Positions 7,815 to 17,109 of a stretch of DNA of 64,000 nt are shown here, in pieces (positions within the stretch are counted from its first letter, which is position 1; every line of letters begins with the position of its first letter). Origin of the DNA: Actinoplanes italicus (GTDB lineage Bacteria; Actinomycetota; Actinomycetes; Mycobacteriales; Micromonosporaceae); the NCBI RefSeq assembly GCF_003001815.1, contig NZ_PVMZ01000011.1, forward strand, positions 62,001 to 126,000, read 5' to 3'. The translations under genes were made by a program, and so were the position numbers. Below the pieces are notes generated by a model. That model searched no databases and had not been told where the DNA came from. It saw only the letters and a list, made by a program, of their open reading frames with translations.

Positions 7815-9338
7815 TCACGCCACTGATTCCGCCATCGGCGCGGGCGACCGGTCGGCAGGGAGGCCACGCGGCAGGATGATCAGCGCGAGGATCGCGCCGG
7901 CTGCGGCGACCGCGCCGGAGACGATCAAGGACAGACCCATCCCGTGTACGAACGCGTCGCGCACCGAGTCGAGCAGTTCCGGACTGCCGGCCCGCCCGGC
8001 GACGGCGACTCCCGAGGCGGCGCTGTCCCGCACCGCGTCCGCCGCTTCCGGCGGCAGGCCGCCGACGTCGACGGTGTCGCGGTAGCCCGAGTTGAGCACC
8101 ATGCCGAGCACCGCGACACCGATCGCACTGCCCACCTGGCGGATCGCCTGGATCAGCGCGTTGCCTACCCCGCTGCGCTCGGCGTCGAGGGTGCTGATGG
8201 TGACGTTCATCGAGGTGGGCATGGTGAGCCCGAGCCCGACGCCGGCCACGCCGATCCACGCGGCGACCCATCCGTAGCCGGTGCCGGTGCCGGTCGCGGT
8301 CCCGGCGAAGAGGGCGGCGGACATCAGGGCCAGACCGGCGGCGATCACCGCGCGCGGTCCGAACCGGGCGGCGGCCTTCTCCCCCAGCCGCGCGCCGACC
8401 ATGAGGCCGCCGATCACCGGGAGCAGCCGGACACCGGTACCGAACGCGTCCGTGCCGTTCACCGCCTGGAACAGCTGCGGCAGAGCGAAGAGCAGCCCGA
8501 AGAACGCGAATCCCGCGATCGTGGCCATGATGGTGCCGCCCGTGAACGAGCGGTTTCGGAAGAGTCCGAGATCGATCAGGGGCGCGGCGGCGCGGCGCTG
8601 CCACAGCACGAGCGCGACCAGCGCGAACACACCGACGGCGATGGTCACCGAGGTACCCGCGTCACCCCAGCCGCGGTCACCGGCTTCGATGATTCCGTAC
8701 GTCACGGCGACGAGCCCGATCGTCGACAGCAGGATGCCGGGCAGGTCGAAACGGCGCCGCCGATCGCCGTACGACTCCGGGACCAGCACCGCGACGGCGA
8801 TCAGCCCGAGCCCCACGATCGGCAGGTTGATGAGGAAGACCGAGCCCCAGTGGAAGTTGTCGAGCAGCCAGCCGCCGAGCAGGGGTCCGAGCGGGATGCC
8901 GAGCGCGTTCGCGGTGATCCAGATGGTGAGGGCGCGGGGCCGTTCCCGCTCGTCGAAGAGGACGGTCAGGACCGCGCCGATCAGCGACATGATCACCGCG
9001 GAGCCGAGCCCCAGCACGGCCCGGGCGGCGATGAGCTGACCGGTCGTCTCCGCCATCGCACAGGCAGCCGACGCGGCCCCGAAGATCACCAGCGCGCCGA
9101 GGAGCAGCCGTTTACGGCCGAACCGGTCGCCGAGCATCCCGGCCGGCAACAGCATGGCGGCCAGCACCAGCAGGTAGGAGGTGGTGAACCACTGCAGGTC
9201 GGCGGTGGTGGCGCCGAGGTCGCCGGCCAGCGTGGGCAGGGCGACGCTGAGCACGGTGCCGTCCAGCCCGATGGCGACCGTGCAGAGGGCGAGGGCGGCG
9301 AGGGCGTACCAGCGCGCGTTTTTCTTGGAAGTGACCAT
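7815..9338 (-). CDS. MFS drug:H+ antiporter, DHA2 (EmrB/QacA) family, 14 TM
   Basis: A 507-residue efflux pump. Family marks are the first helix followed by LDGTVLSVALPTLAGDL, the QWFTTSYLLVLAAMLLPAGM helix with motif A GMLGDRFGRKRLL, and the motif C-like GIPLGPLLGGWLLDN. The hydrophobicity pattern fits 14 segments. The downstream TetR gene on the same strand is the likely local repressor. It exports a hydrophobic drug or metabolite across the cytoplasmic membrane; the substrate cannot be read from sequence. Confidence 0.92.
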   Translation of the reverse strand: MVTSKKNARWYALAALALCTVAIGLDGTVLSVALPTLAGDLGATTADLQWFTTSYLLVLAAMLLPAGMLGDRFGRKRLLLGALVIFGAASAACAMAETTGQLIAARAVLGLGSAVIMSLIGAVLTVLFDERERPRALTIWITANALGIPLGPLLGGWLLDNFHWGSVFLINLPIVGLGLIAVAVLVPESYGDRRRRFDLPGILLSTIGLVAVTYGIIEAGDRGWGDAGTSVTIAVGVFALVALVLWQRRAAAPLIDLGLFRNRSFTGGTIMATIAGFAFFGLLFALPQLFQAVNGTDAFGTGVRLLPVIGGLMVGARLGEKAAARFGPRAVIAAGLALMSAALFAGTATGTGTGYGWVAAWIGVAGVGLGLTMPTSMNVTISTLDAERSGVGNALIQAIRQVGSAIGVAVLGMVLNSGYRDTVDVGGLPPEAADAVRDSAASGVAVAGRAGSPELLDSVRDAFVHGMGLSLIVSGAVAAAGAILALIILPRGLPADRSPAPMAESVA

Positions 9339-9484
9339 GTTTTGAAGGTAACTCTCAAAATCTAGTCGCTTCCATATTCCTGAGAGAAGCCTCAGCCCGG
9401 CGCGCCGACCTGCGCTGGTTGCGCCCCTGTGTCACGATCTTGGATGGCATTCCGGGCGGGCAGCATGCGGAGGATCGATTCCCG

Positions 9485-9643
9485 ATGAAGAAGGTGCTCG
9501 GCTGGATCCTGCTCTTCCTGCTCGTCTTCTGGATCGGCACCAACCCCGGCCCGGCCGCCGACGTGGCCCGCGGCATCGGCGAGGGCATCGGCGAGATCTT
9601 CAGCAACATCGGTACTTTCTTCGTCGAACTGTCCAACGGCTGA
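9485..9643 (+). CDS. Small single-span membrane protein (52 aa)
   Basis: MKKVLGWILLFLLVFWIG opens with a strong hydrophobic helix, followed by an amphipathic segment rich in Gly and Ile. A ribosome site GCGGAGG lies 11 bases before the ATG. Function unknown. The clean N terminus and spacing make it more likely real than chance. Confidence 0.65.
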   Translation: MKKVLGWILLFLLVFWIGTNPGPAADVARGIGEGIGEIFSNIGTFFVELSNG

Positions 9644-9793
9644 CCCGCCGACCCTCATGGCCACCTCCGCCGAGCCATGCCGCCGCTCCCAGCACCGCCC
9701 AGCAGGTCACCGCCCCGCAGGTCGCCGCTCTGCCTGCCACCCCCTGACACGTCGCCGCCCAGCGGGTCGTCCCGAGATCGTTCGCCGTCCGCG

Positions 9794-10765
9794 ATGACGG
9801 CGAGGCGTAGGCGACTGCTCTTCGTCGGCCTGGCGACGGTCGACCTCGTGCAACGTGTGCAGCGGCTCCCCGGAACCGACGAGAAAGTCCAGTCCGACTC
9901 GGTCGACGTAGCAGCCGGCGGGCCGGCCGCCAACGCCGCCGTCACCGCGGCGGCGCTGGGCGCATCGCTCGAGGCGGCGCTGGGTCCGGGCCACGGCTTC
10001 GAGATCACGCTGGTCAGCGCCGTCGGCGCACACCCCCTCGGCGACCTGATCCGAGCCGACCTCGCCGCACACGGGGTCACGCTGATCGACGCGACCCCCG
10101 ACGCTCCGGACCCGCCGCCCGTCTCCGCGGTCACCGTCCTGGCTTCCACCGGCGAGCGAACCATCGTCAGCCGCAACGCCGGCGATCGCACGGTGAACCC
10201 GCCGCCTGAAGGGCTACCCGACGCCGATCTCACCCTGGTCGATGGTCACCATCCCGCACTGGCGTCGGCCGCGGCCCGCTCAGCGAAACGCCTGCTGGTC
10301 GACGCGGGAAGCTGGCGCCCGATCTTCGCCGACATCTTCCCGAACGCCGATGTCGTCGCGTGCTCCGGCGACTTCCGCCACCCCTCGGCCGAACCCGCCA
10401 GGCCAACGACCGGTGCCCCCGCGCCCGATCAGGCACGACGCGACGCGGCCACCGCGTCGGCGATCGCCGCGCCGCACGTCGTGATCACTCATGGAGCCGC
10501 GCCGGTCCGCTGGTTCAGCGCCTCGCGCCCCGAACGCACGGCTCAGGCGGCACCCACCCGGCCCCCGCGGGCGGGTGAGGTGACCGTCCCGCACGTGACC
10601 GCGGTGGACACCGCCGGCGCCGGCGACGCGTTCCACGGCGCTCTGGCCGTCGCTCTGGTGCAGGGTGACCGCGATCTCCCGGCCGCGATCGCCTACGCCT
10701 CCGAGATCGCCGCGATCCGCGTTTCCCACGCGGGTCCGCGAGCCTGGCTCAGCCACCTGCCCTGA
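9794..10765 (+). CDS. PfkB-family carbohydrate kinase
   Basis: A ribokinase-like sugar or nucleoside kinase of 323 residues. The N-terminal strand RRRRLLFVGLATVDLV, the Gly-rich GGPAANAAVTAAALG motif near residue 40 and the C-terminal anion-hole motif DTAGAGDAFHGAL near 275 (catalytic Asp in GAGD) define the family. I start at ATG 9794; the frame extends to 9677 but the added residues are a Pro/Ser-rich run unlike the family. It ends before a strong bidirectional terminator. Substrate unknown. Confidence 0.88.
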   Translation: MTARRRRLLFVGLATVDLVQRVQRLPGTDEKVQSDSVDVAAGGPAANAAVTAAALGASLEAALGPGHGFEITLVSAVGAHPLGDLIRADLAAHGVTLIDATPDAPDPPPVSAVTVLASTGERTIVSRNAGDRTVNPPPEGLPDADLTLVDGHHPALASAAARSAKRLLVDAGSWRPIFADIFPNADVVACSGDFRHPSAEPARPTTGAPAPDQARRDAATASAIAAPHVVITHGAAPVRWFSASRPERTAQAAPTRPPRAGEVTVPHVTAVDTAGAGDAFHGALAVALVQGDRDLPAAIAYASEIAAIRVSHAGPRAWLSHLP

Positions 10766-10802
10766 CAAGAACAAACGTTCCGTCCAGGAGGCTTGAAAGA
10801 CC

Positions 10803-10842
10803 CCGCCCGCACAATCCGGAGGCGACCGGATCGTGCGGGCGG
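10803..10842. terminator. Bidirectional hairpin terminator, kinase/htpG
   Basis: 17-bp arms (10803-10819 and 10826-10842) pair with one mismatch across a 6-base loop, between the convergent kinase and htpG genes. Confidence 0.8.
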
Positions 10843-10912
10843 AGCCGTTCTGCCTGTCGAACCGCGCGGACCAGGCTCGGCTTGGCAAACCGCGCGCGTC
10901 AGACCACGCGCG

Positions 10913-12775
10913 TCAGACCGTGCGGGCCAGACGGTCGGCCAGCAGCTTTGCGAAGCGGGCCGGATCATCCAGGTCGCCGCCCTCCGCGAGGAGCGCCGTC
11001 CCGTACAGCAGCTCGGCGGTGTCCGGCAGGGCCGGGTCCTCCGCCCCACGCTCATGGGCCGCCCGCAGGCCGGCGACCAGCGGGTGGTTCGGGTTGAGCT
11101 CGAGGATTCGCTTGACCCGCGGACCCTCCTGCCCCATGGCCCGGTACATCTTCTCCAGCGCCGGAGTGATGTCGTCGGCGTCGCTGACCAGGCAGGCGGC
11201 CGAGGTGGTCAGCCGGTGCGACAGCCGGACCTCCTTGACCCGCTCGTCCAGCTTCTCCTTGAGGAAGCCGAGCAGCGGGGCGAAGTCGCCCTCGGGCTCC
11301 TTCTCCTCTTCGTCCTTCTTCAGGTCGACGGTGCCTCGGGCGATGGACCGCAGCTTCTTGCCCTCGAACTCGGGAACGGCGTCGACCCAGATCTCGTCGA
11401 CCGGGTCGGTGAGGATCAGCACCTCGTAGCCCTCGGCCTGGAAGGCCTCCATGTGTGGCGAGTTCTCCACCTGGGAGCGGCTCTCGCCGGTGAGGAAGTA
11501 GATCTCCTCCTGGCCCTCCTTCATCCGCTCCACGTAGGCGGCGAGCGTGGTGGGCTCGCTGCCGTGGGTGGTGGCGAACGACGCGATCTCGAGGATCGGC
11601 TTGTGGTTGTCGGGCTCGGCGAGCAGACCCTCCTTGACGGCCCGGCCGAACTCGCGCCAGAACGTCGCGTACTTCTCGGGGCTGCTGCTCATCAGGTCCT
11701 TGATCGTGGACAGGACCTTCTTGACGAGCCGGCGGCGGATCATCTGGATGTGCCGGTCCTGCTGCAGGATCTCGCGGGAGATGTTCAGCGACAGGTCGGC
11801 CGCGTCCACCACGCCCTTGACGAAGCGCAGGTAGTCGGGGATCAGCTCCTTGCTGTCGTCCATGATGAAGACGCGCTTGACGTAGAGCTGCAGGCCCCGG
11901 CGGGCGTCACGCTGGAACAGGTCGTGCGGCGCCCGGGACGGGATGAAGAGCAGCGCCTCGTACTCGAAGGTGCCCTCCGCCTTCATGTTGATGATCTCGA
12001 GCGGGTCGGTCCAGTCGTGGCTGATGTGCCGGTAGAACTGGTGGTACTCCTCGTCGGTGACCTCGCTGCGCGGCCGGGCCCACAGCGCCTTCTGCGAGTT
12101 GAGGACCTCGGGCTCGCCGTCGCCGGAGGAGACGCGGCGGATCGGGAACGCGATGAAGTCGGAGTATCGCTTGACGATCTCCTTGATCTTCCACTCGTCG
12201 ACGTAGTCGTAGAGCGCGTCGTCCTCGTCCTTCGGACGCAGGTGCAGCGTGATCGTGGTGCCGACCGGAGCGTCCGGCTCGTCGTCGATCGTATAGGTGC
12301 CCTCGCCCGCCGACTCCCAGCGCGTGCCGTGTCCCTCGGTGCCGGCCTTGCGCGTCACCAGGATGACCTTGTCGGCCACCATGAAGGTCGAGTAGAAGCC
12401 GACGCCGAACTGCCCGATCAGCTCGGGGTTCTCCTTCGCCTCCTTGGCCTCCTTGAGCTTGCCGAGCAGCTCAGCGGTGCCGGATTTGGCGATCGTGCCG
12501 ATCAGTGCGACGACCTCGTCGCGGGTCATGCCGATGCCGTTGTCACGGACGGTCAGCGTGCGCGCCTCGGCATCGGTCTCGATCTCGATGTGCAGGTCGG
12601 AGGTGTCCGCCTCGAGGCCGTCCTGCAGCTTCGCCAGGCGCAGTTTGTCCAGCGCGTCCGACGCGTTCGAGATCAGCTCGCGCAGGAAGATGTCCTTGTT
12701 CGAATAGATCGAGTGGACCATCAGCTGCAACAGCTGGCGCGCCTCGGCCTGGAACTCCAACGTCTCCATCGTCAC
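10913..12775 (-). CDS. htpG: Molecular chaperone HtpG (Hsp90)
   Basis: A cytosolic ATP-dependent chaperone of 620 residues. The GHKL ATPase domain shows ELISNASDALDKLRL, DNGIGM and GQFGVGFYSTFMVADKV. The middle domain carries YVKRVFIMDD and FVKGVVDAADLSLNISRE, and the C-terminal dimer domain follows. Length is standard. The start may be the GTG at 12775 or the ATG two codons later at 12769 (METLEFQAEA). Monocistronic by arrangement. Confidence 0.96.
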   Translation of the reverse strand: MTMETLEFQAEARQLLQLMVHSIYSNKDIFLRELISNASDALDKLRLAKLQDGLEADTSDLHIEIETDAEARTLTVRDNGIGMTRDEVVALIGTIAKSGTAELLGKLKEAKEAKENPELIGQFGVGFYSTFMVADKVILVTRKAGTEGHGTRWESAGEGTYTIDDEPDAPVGTTITLHLRPKDEDDALYDYVDEWKIKEIVKRYSDFIAFPIRRVSSGDGEPEVLNSQKALWARPRSEVTDEEYHQFYRHISHDWTDPLEIINMKAEGTFEYEALLFIPSRAPHDLFQRDARRGLQLYVKRVFIMDDSKELIPDYLRFVKGVVDAADLSLNISREILQQDRHIQMIRRRLVKKVLSTIKDLMSSSPEKYATFWREFGRAVKEGLLAEPDNHKPILEIASFATTHGSEPTTLAAYVERMKEGQEEIYFLTGESRSQVENSPHMEAFQAEGYEVLILTDPVDEIWVDAVPEFEGKKLRSIARGTVDLKKDEEEKEPEGDFAPLLGFLKEKLDERVKEVRLSHRLTTSAACLVSDADDITPALEKMYRAMGQEGPRVKRILELNPNHPLVAGLRAAHERGAEDPALPDTAELLYGTALLAEGGDLDDPARFAKLLADRLARTV

Positions 12776-12834
12776 CCGTTTCCGTCATGTCCGGTGGTAC
12801 GCCTCGATCGTAGAGCTCCACCGACCCGCACCGG

Positions 12835-13389
12835 TCACCCGGCGTCGAACCACTCCTCGCCCGCCGCCCAGTGCCGCACCCATCCGGCGAATCCGGGCTC
12901 GCCGGTGGTGTGCCCGAACTCGGCTCCGAACGGCATCGCGCCTTCGCCGGAGATCATCCACACGTGTCCGCGATGCGGGCCGGTGACGATCAGGTGCCAG
13001 TTCATCCCGCAGCCGTCGGTGCCGAGCACGATCGACCCGTCGTCGAAGACGCTCCGCAGACGCGCCTCGTCGGGCTCGTCGTCCTCGCCCTCCCACAGCC
13101 ACGGCTCGGTCAGCGGGAACGGCCTGGCCAGGTCACGCTCCGAGCCGTCGCTGCCGTAGTCGGCGGGCAGATCCTCGAGACCGACCAGGCCGTAGTCGGG
13201 TGGGCCCGCTTTCGAGCCGTCGGACACCTCGGCCACGAACGACCGATACGGCTCGGGCAGCACCACACCGTGCCGCTGCTCGAAGGCCCGCACGGCCGGC
13301 CGGCCCAGCGCCGAGGCACCGTCGTCGTCGGCGCCGACAGCCTCACGCAGCTCGGCCAGGACGGCCGGATCGACGTACTCGAGGTTCAT
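12835..13389 (-). CDS. SMI1/KNR4-family (SUKH-type) protein
   Basis: About 184 residues. The RAFEQRHGVVLPEPYRSFVAEVSDGSK segment (about 35-60) and the aromatic-rich C terminus with WHLIVTGPHRGHVWMI are typical of SMI1/KNR4 (SUKH) proteins, which include immunity proteins to contact-dependent toxins as well as housekeeping members. I choose the ATG at 13389 (MNLEYVDP); a GTG at 13428 in the same frame is the alternative. No toxin gene is adjacent, so an immunity role is not supported here. Confidence 0.72.
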   Translation of the reverse strand: MNLEYVDPAVLAELREAVGADDDGASALGRPAVRAFEQRHGVVLPEPYRSFVAEVSDGSKAGPPDYGLVGLEDLPADYGSDGSERDLARPFPLTEPWLWEGEDDEPDEARLRSVFDDGSIVLGTDGCGMNWHLIVTGPHRGHVWMISGEGAMPFGAEFGHTTGEPGFAGWVRHWAAGEEWFDAG

Positions 13390-13562
13390 GGGGAATTGAT
13401 ACCAGCCGGGTCCGGCAATCTCCGCCACGCCCCCCGGCCCACATACTGCAGGCCTACGACCAAAGGTGGATGCCTCCGCCGACAGTTACCACCATGGACC
13501 GATGCGGCCCGGGTGCCCGGCCCGGAATGCTGTTCGTCACCGGTACCCACGGAGGGATCTCG

Positions 13563-14156
13563 ATGGTGACGGCACCGCTGGCCCACGACGACGTGCTCGT
13601 TCTCGACTACCTGGCCGCGCTCTGGGCGGCCGCCGACGACCTGCCACCGGAGACCCGCGACGACCTGATGAACACGGTCGCCGGGTACATCACGATGCGC
13701 CGTGATCTGGCCGACGACCCGTCCCGGGTGCTCAGCCGGTTAGGGCCCCCGGAGGACCTGGTCGCCGCCGTGCTCCGCAGCGGCACGCCCACCCATCTGC
13801 GCCTGCCGGTGCCGTCCCCGGTGTCACCGCCCGTCGTCCCGGCCGCGCGGCCGGGTGGCTCGGAGCGGGTGGCGGTCGCCCTGCTCACCGGTGGCGCCGT
13901 GGTCCTGCCGCTGGTCGGCCAGGCCGCCGGGCTGCTGGTCGCGACAGTCTCGCCGCGGTGGACCGGCACGCAGAAGGCCGTCGCCTGGCTCCTCGTCTGC
14001 GGGCCGCCGGCCGGGGCGTTCCTGTTGCTGATGATGCTGGCCGGCGTGTCGCTGTTCTCCGGGCTCGGCTTCCTCATGATCTACGCGGCCGCGTGCGCCG
14101 GCTCGATCGTCGCGGGCCTCGCCCTGCACGGCGTCGACCGGCCGGGACAGCCGTAG
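13563..14156 (+). CDS. HAAS-domain (DUF1700-like) membrane protein
   Basis: A 197-residue protein. Residues 10-70 (LDYLAALWAAADDLPPETRD to LGPPEDLVAAVL) have the helical pattern of the HAAS/DUF1700 domain, often next to PadR-type regulators, although none is adjacent here. A Pro-rich linker follows, then about three hydrophobic segments. A GGAGGG ribosome site lies 7 bases before the ATG. Probably membrane-anchored with the N-terminal domain in the cytoplasm. Function unknown. Confidence 0.75.
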   Translation: MVTAPLAHDDVLVLDYLAALWAAADDLPPETRDDLMNTVAGYITMRRDLADDPSRVLSRLGPPEDLVAAVLRSGTPTHLRLPVPSPVSPPVVPAARPGGSERVAVALLTGGAVVLPLVGQAAGLLVATVSPRWTGTQKAVAWLLVCGPPAGAFLLLMMLAGVSLFSGLGFLMIYAAACAGSIVAGLALHGVDRPGQP

Positions 14157-14165
14157 CCCGGACCC

Positions 14166-14202
14166 ATCGGGCGGAAGTTCATTTGATCGGGGGCCGCCCG
14201 GT
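14166..14202. terminator. Weak hairpin between convergent genes
   Basis: Nine-base arms ATCGGGCGG and CCGCCCGGT pair with one G-T across a 19-base loop, 9 bases after the HAAS gene and before the end of the minus-strand nuclease-like gene. Confidence 0.35.
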
Positions 14203-14216
14203 GGATACGCCGCTGT

Positions 14217-15149
14217 TCAGAACCGCAGGCGGGCGGCGACGGGCAGGTGATCGCTGCCGGTCTCCGGCAGAGTGCGGACCGAGGTGACGGTCAGCGTACG
14301 GGCCATGACATGGTCGATCCGCGCGACCGGCAGGGCCTTCGGGAAGCTGAACGCGAACTCGGACTCGGACGTGCCGAGACGGGAGGTCACGGGTTTCAGG
14401 CCGTGGTCGTCGACGGTGGCGTTGAGGTCGCCGAGCAGGATCACGTTCGCGATCGGCTCGGCCGCCAGCGCCGCGGCGAGTTTCGTGGCGGCCTCGTCCC
14501 GCGGGGCGGTGCCGAGCCCGGTCAGGCCGGGCCGCACCGACGGCAGGTGGGCGACGTAGACCGCGATGTCACCGCGCGGGGTGTGCGCCACGGCGCGCAG
14601 CCCGCGGTTCCAGTCGGCGCCGAAGCTCGCGGGCCTGATGTCCAGCGGCGCGGCGGCGCTGAGCGGATGGCGTGACCACAGTGCGACCGTGCCGTGGACG
14701 GTGCGGTACGCGTACTCGGCGGGGAACGCGGCCGCGTAGGCGGGCACGGCCTCCGGCGTGATCTCCTCGAGCGCGACCAGGTCGGGCCGGGCGGCGAGGA
14801 GTGTGCGGACCGTTCCGCCCGGGTCGGGGTTCACGTCGCTGACATTGTGCTGCACCGCGACCAGGTCGTAAGGCGCCTCGCTGTCCGGGATCAGGCGGTC
14901 GCCGAAGACCCCGAGCCAGGCGACGAGCGGCAGCAGCGCGGCGACCAGAGCGATGCGGTGCCGTCGCCGGATCCCGACGACGAGCAGAACCGGGACGGCA
15001 AGCCCCAGCCACGGAAGAAGCGTGGGCAGCAGGCGGCCTCCCGGCAGCACCGGATGAGCCACGAGCAGCACCGTGACGAGCACGGCGGCGGACAGGATCA
15101 CCCACCGGCCCACGCGACCGGCCATACGTACCCGCCCAAGATCAGCCAC
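14217..15149 (-). CDS. Membrane-anchored endonuclease/exonuclease/phosphatase-family protein
   Basis: A 310-residue protein. About residues 12-85 hold three hydrophobic segments (WVILSAAVLVTVLLVAHPVL and two more). The rest is an EEP domain with QHNVSD, LVALEEI (metal-binding Glu), VILLGDLNATVDDHG and the C-terminal GSDHLPVAARL catalytic motif. This arrangement is common in actinobacteria and the active site probably faces outside. It may cleave nucleic acid or a phosphoester; the substrate is unknown. An internal ATG at 15125 is an alternative start. Confidence 0.85.
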   Translation of the reverse strand: MADLGRVRMAGRVGRWVILSAAVLVTVLLVAHPVLPGGRLLPTLLPWLGLAVPVLLVVGIRRRHRIALVAALLPLVAWLGVFGDRLIPDSEAPYDLVAVQHNVSDVNPDPGGTVRTLLAARPDLVALEEITPEAVPAYAAAFPAEYAYRTVHGTVALWSRHPLSAAAPLDIRPASFGADWNRGLRAVAHTPRGDIAVYVAHLPSVRPGLTGLGTAPRDEAATKLAAALAAEPIANVILLGDLNATVDDHGLKPVTSRLGTSESEFAFSFPKALPVARIDHVMARTLTVTSVRTLPETGSDHLPVAARLRF

Positions 15150-15235
15150 GCGCCGATGCTGGCACAGCCGTTCAACCGGCTGTGGCTCACCGCTGTCTCA
15201 CGCGGCCCGAGACGACGGTACGACCCAGCCGGGGG

Positions 15236-16126
15236 TCAGGCGGCCAGGTCGAGGATCTCGGTGAGGACCTGGGTCCAGACGGCTCGGGGCGGGAACTCGT
15301 GGCCTACACCGTCGAGCCAGACCAGGCGGGCCTTCGGGATGCAGCGGGCCAGTTCCTCGGGATGGCCGGCCGGGATCCGGCGGTCGAGGGTGCCGTGCAG
15401 TACGACGGTCGGTGTGTCGATACCGCCGAGCAGGTCACGGACCGATGGGCCGTATCCGGCGAGCCGATGGTTGAGGCGGGTGGCGGCCAGGTCGGCCGAT
15501 CGGTCGAAGACGCGTTCGGCGAAGCGGCGCAGGTGCGGCTCCTCGGGGGTGAACGGGCCGCCGCACGACCGGACCTCGTCGATCATGCGGGCCACCGCGG
15601 CCTTCCGGTTCGACCAGTCGGTCTCGTCGGTGGCGGCGGGCGCTTCGATCGTACGCACGCCGGCGGTGACCGTGCCCGCGGAAACGGTGACCGGACCGCC
15701 CACGGTGACCGGGGTGTTCGCGGAGGCCCCTCCGTCGACGCCGGTCGAGATGAGGGTGAGGCTCAGCACCCGCGACGGATGGTGGACGGCGATCCGCTGA
15801 GCCAGCGCGCCGCCGAGCGAGAAGCCGACCAGATGGGCGGCCGGCACCCGGAGGGCGTCGAGCACACCGAGGGCGTCGTACATCAGGTCGGTGCCGGAGT
15901 ATGCCGGCGCGCCCGCTGGGTAGGAGGTGGACCGTCCGGTGTCCCGATGGTCGTAACGGATGACGAACCGGCGACCGGCCGCCAGCCGCCTGCAGAACTC
16001 GTCGTCCCACCAGTCCATCGAGCTGGCGTCCCCGGCCATGAGCAGCATGGGGGAGTCGACCGGTTCGCCGAAGGTTTCCACGCACACCTGGATGCCGTTG
16101 ATAGGCATCATCGTCTCGTGCACCAC
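15236..16126 (-). CDS. Alpha/beta-hydrolase fold protein
   Basis: A 296-residue hydrolase of the epoxide hydrolase/haloperoxidase-like group. It has YDHRDTGRS after strand 4, the nucleophile elbow GFSLGG, an acid in HGTLDRRIPAGHPEEL and the His in GVGHEFP. No signal peptide, so cytosolic. Substrate unknown. Confidence 0.85.
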   Translation of the reverse strand: MVHETMMPINGIQVCVETFGEPVDSPMLLMAGDASSMDWWDDEFCRRLAAGRRFVIRYDHRDTGRSTSYPAGAPAYSGTDLMYDALGVLDALRVPAAHLVGFSLGGALAQRIAVHHPSRVLSLTLISTGVDGGASANTPVTVGGPVTVSAGTVTAGVRTIEAPAATDETDWSNRKAAVARMIDEVRSCGGPFTPEEPHLRRFAERVFDRSADLAATRLNHRLAGYGPSVRDLLGGIDTPTVVLHGTLDRRIPAGHPEELARCIPKARLVWLDGVGHEFPPRAVWTQVLTEILDLAA

Positions 16127-16178
16127 GTGTTCATTGTGGCCAGGCTCACTGACAGCAAGGTTACGCCGACATCACATC

Positions 16179-16212
16179 GGATGACCGGGCCGCTGAGAGG
16201 ACCCGGTCATCC
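16179..16212 (-). terminator. Perfect 11-bp hairpin terminator
   Basis: GGATGACCGGG (16179-16189) and its exact complement (16202-16212) surround a 12-base loop, 9 bases after the stop of the minus-strand membrane protein gene. Confidence 0.75.
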
Positions 16213-16221
16213 GTTCGACCC

Positions 16222-16584
16222 TTACCGTCCCGGCGCGACGGCGGCGGCCCGTGCCTGGCCGCGCACCACCCGCAGGGAGATCGCGGTCAGGCCGAGGGCG
16301 ATACCGAACAGGGTGAGGTGCAGGTAGGGGTTGGCGATCGGCACGAACCCGATGATCGCGACCGGGATCTGGACGACCCCGATCAGTGCGGCGAGCAGCC
16401 ACCGTTGGCTGCGGCTCCACAGCAGGGCCGTCCACACCGGTGCGGAGACGACCAGCAGTGTCAGTCCGTCCAGCAGCATGTGCATGTACGGGTTGTGGAC
16501 CGCGTTGTGGGCGAACGCGCTCGCGGGCGAGGCGATCCAGAGACCGGCGAGAACGAGGGTGAGAACGACAGCGGCACGACGCAT
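16222..16584 (-). CDS. Hypothetical polytopic membrane protein (120 aa)
   Basis: It starts at ATG 16584 with GGAGG 5 bases upstream. The N terminus MRRAAVVLTLVLAGLWIASP resembles a signal peptide or first helix; three more hydrophobic segments follow, with two similar NP-Y-H-L boundaries (HNPYMHMLLDG and ANPYLHLTLFG). The duplicated motif suggests an internal repeat of two-helix units. Family not recognised. Confidence 0.65.
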   Translation of the reverse strand: MRRAAVVLTLVLAGLWIASPASAFAHNAVHNPYMHMLLDGLTLLVVSAPVWTALLWSRSQRWLLAALIGVVQIPVAIIGFVPIANPYLHLTLFGIALGLTAISLRVVRGQARAAAVAPGR

Positions 16585-16760
16585 GGGATCCTCCAGCGCA
16601 ATCAGACCGTTGCTCCGAGTAATCAAGGTAGCACCGATCCGTAGTCTCACGTCGATTCATTCGCTCGGTCGGGTCTGTTACACAGCGTTGCACGTGAGGC
16701 TGATGATCTCGACCGTTCGGCCAGCTGACCACCGTGAGTGATCATGACTAACCTGCCCGG

Positions 16761-17042
16761 GTGCGTTTGATCGAGATAGCCATGGCCAGTGCAATTACTG
16801 TAAGTATCTGCGGTGCTTCTTACGCTGCGTTGAATCCGCAGCAGCTCACGTCCCGTGCGCAGGTGGTCGCCGACCAGGCGACATGCCGGACGGTGGACAC
16901 CGCGATCGTCGGCTACCTCATGAACAACGGAACGGCACCGACGTCGATCCGGCAGCTGAAGGATTACGTGCGCGGCGACATCTCGAAGTACCGGATCGTC
17001 GGCGGGGTGGCCACCGGACCGGGCTGCCCGGCCAAGCCATAG
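16761..17042 (+). CDS. Small exported protein with pilin-like domain
   Basis: A 93-residue protein from a GTG start. A hydrophobic N terminus (IEIAMASAITVSICGASYAAL) leads into AQVVADQATCRTVDTAIVGY then NNGTAPTSIRQLKDYV, which resembles the C-terminal part of type II/IV pseudopilins (helix with A.Y..NNG..P.. then L..Y). The two Cys (CRTV and GPGC) could pair outside the cell. No prepilin peptidase site is evident and no secretion genes are nearby, so the similarity is only structural. Confidence 0.55.
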   Translation: MRLIEIAMASAITVSICGASYAALNPQQLTSRAQVVADQATCRTVDTAIVGYLMNNGTAPTSIRQLKDYVRGDISKYRIVGGVATGPGCPAKP

Positions 17043-17109
17043 GAAGAAGTTCACCGCGAAGCAACACTGTGGCCCCTGCCCTGACATCCGGGACCCGGCG
17101 CGGCCCCCC

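Noticed and set aside
7094..7867. Longer TetR start at 7867
   Set aside because: It would overlap the MFS gene and encode a repeat-derived tail; the ATG at 7699 fits the family.
10793..13159. 788-residue + strand frame
   Set aside because: Antisense to htpG, with composition typical of an opposite-strand shadow.
12835..13389. Toxin-immunity locus based on the SMI1/KNR4 gene (and SUFU gene at 50438)
   Set aside because: No polymorphic toxin or secretion gene is adjacent to either; both families also have stand-alone members.
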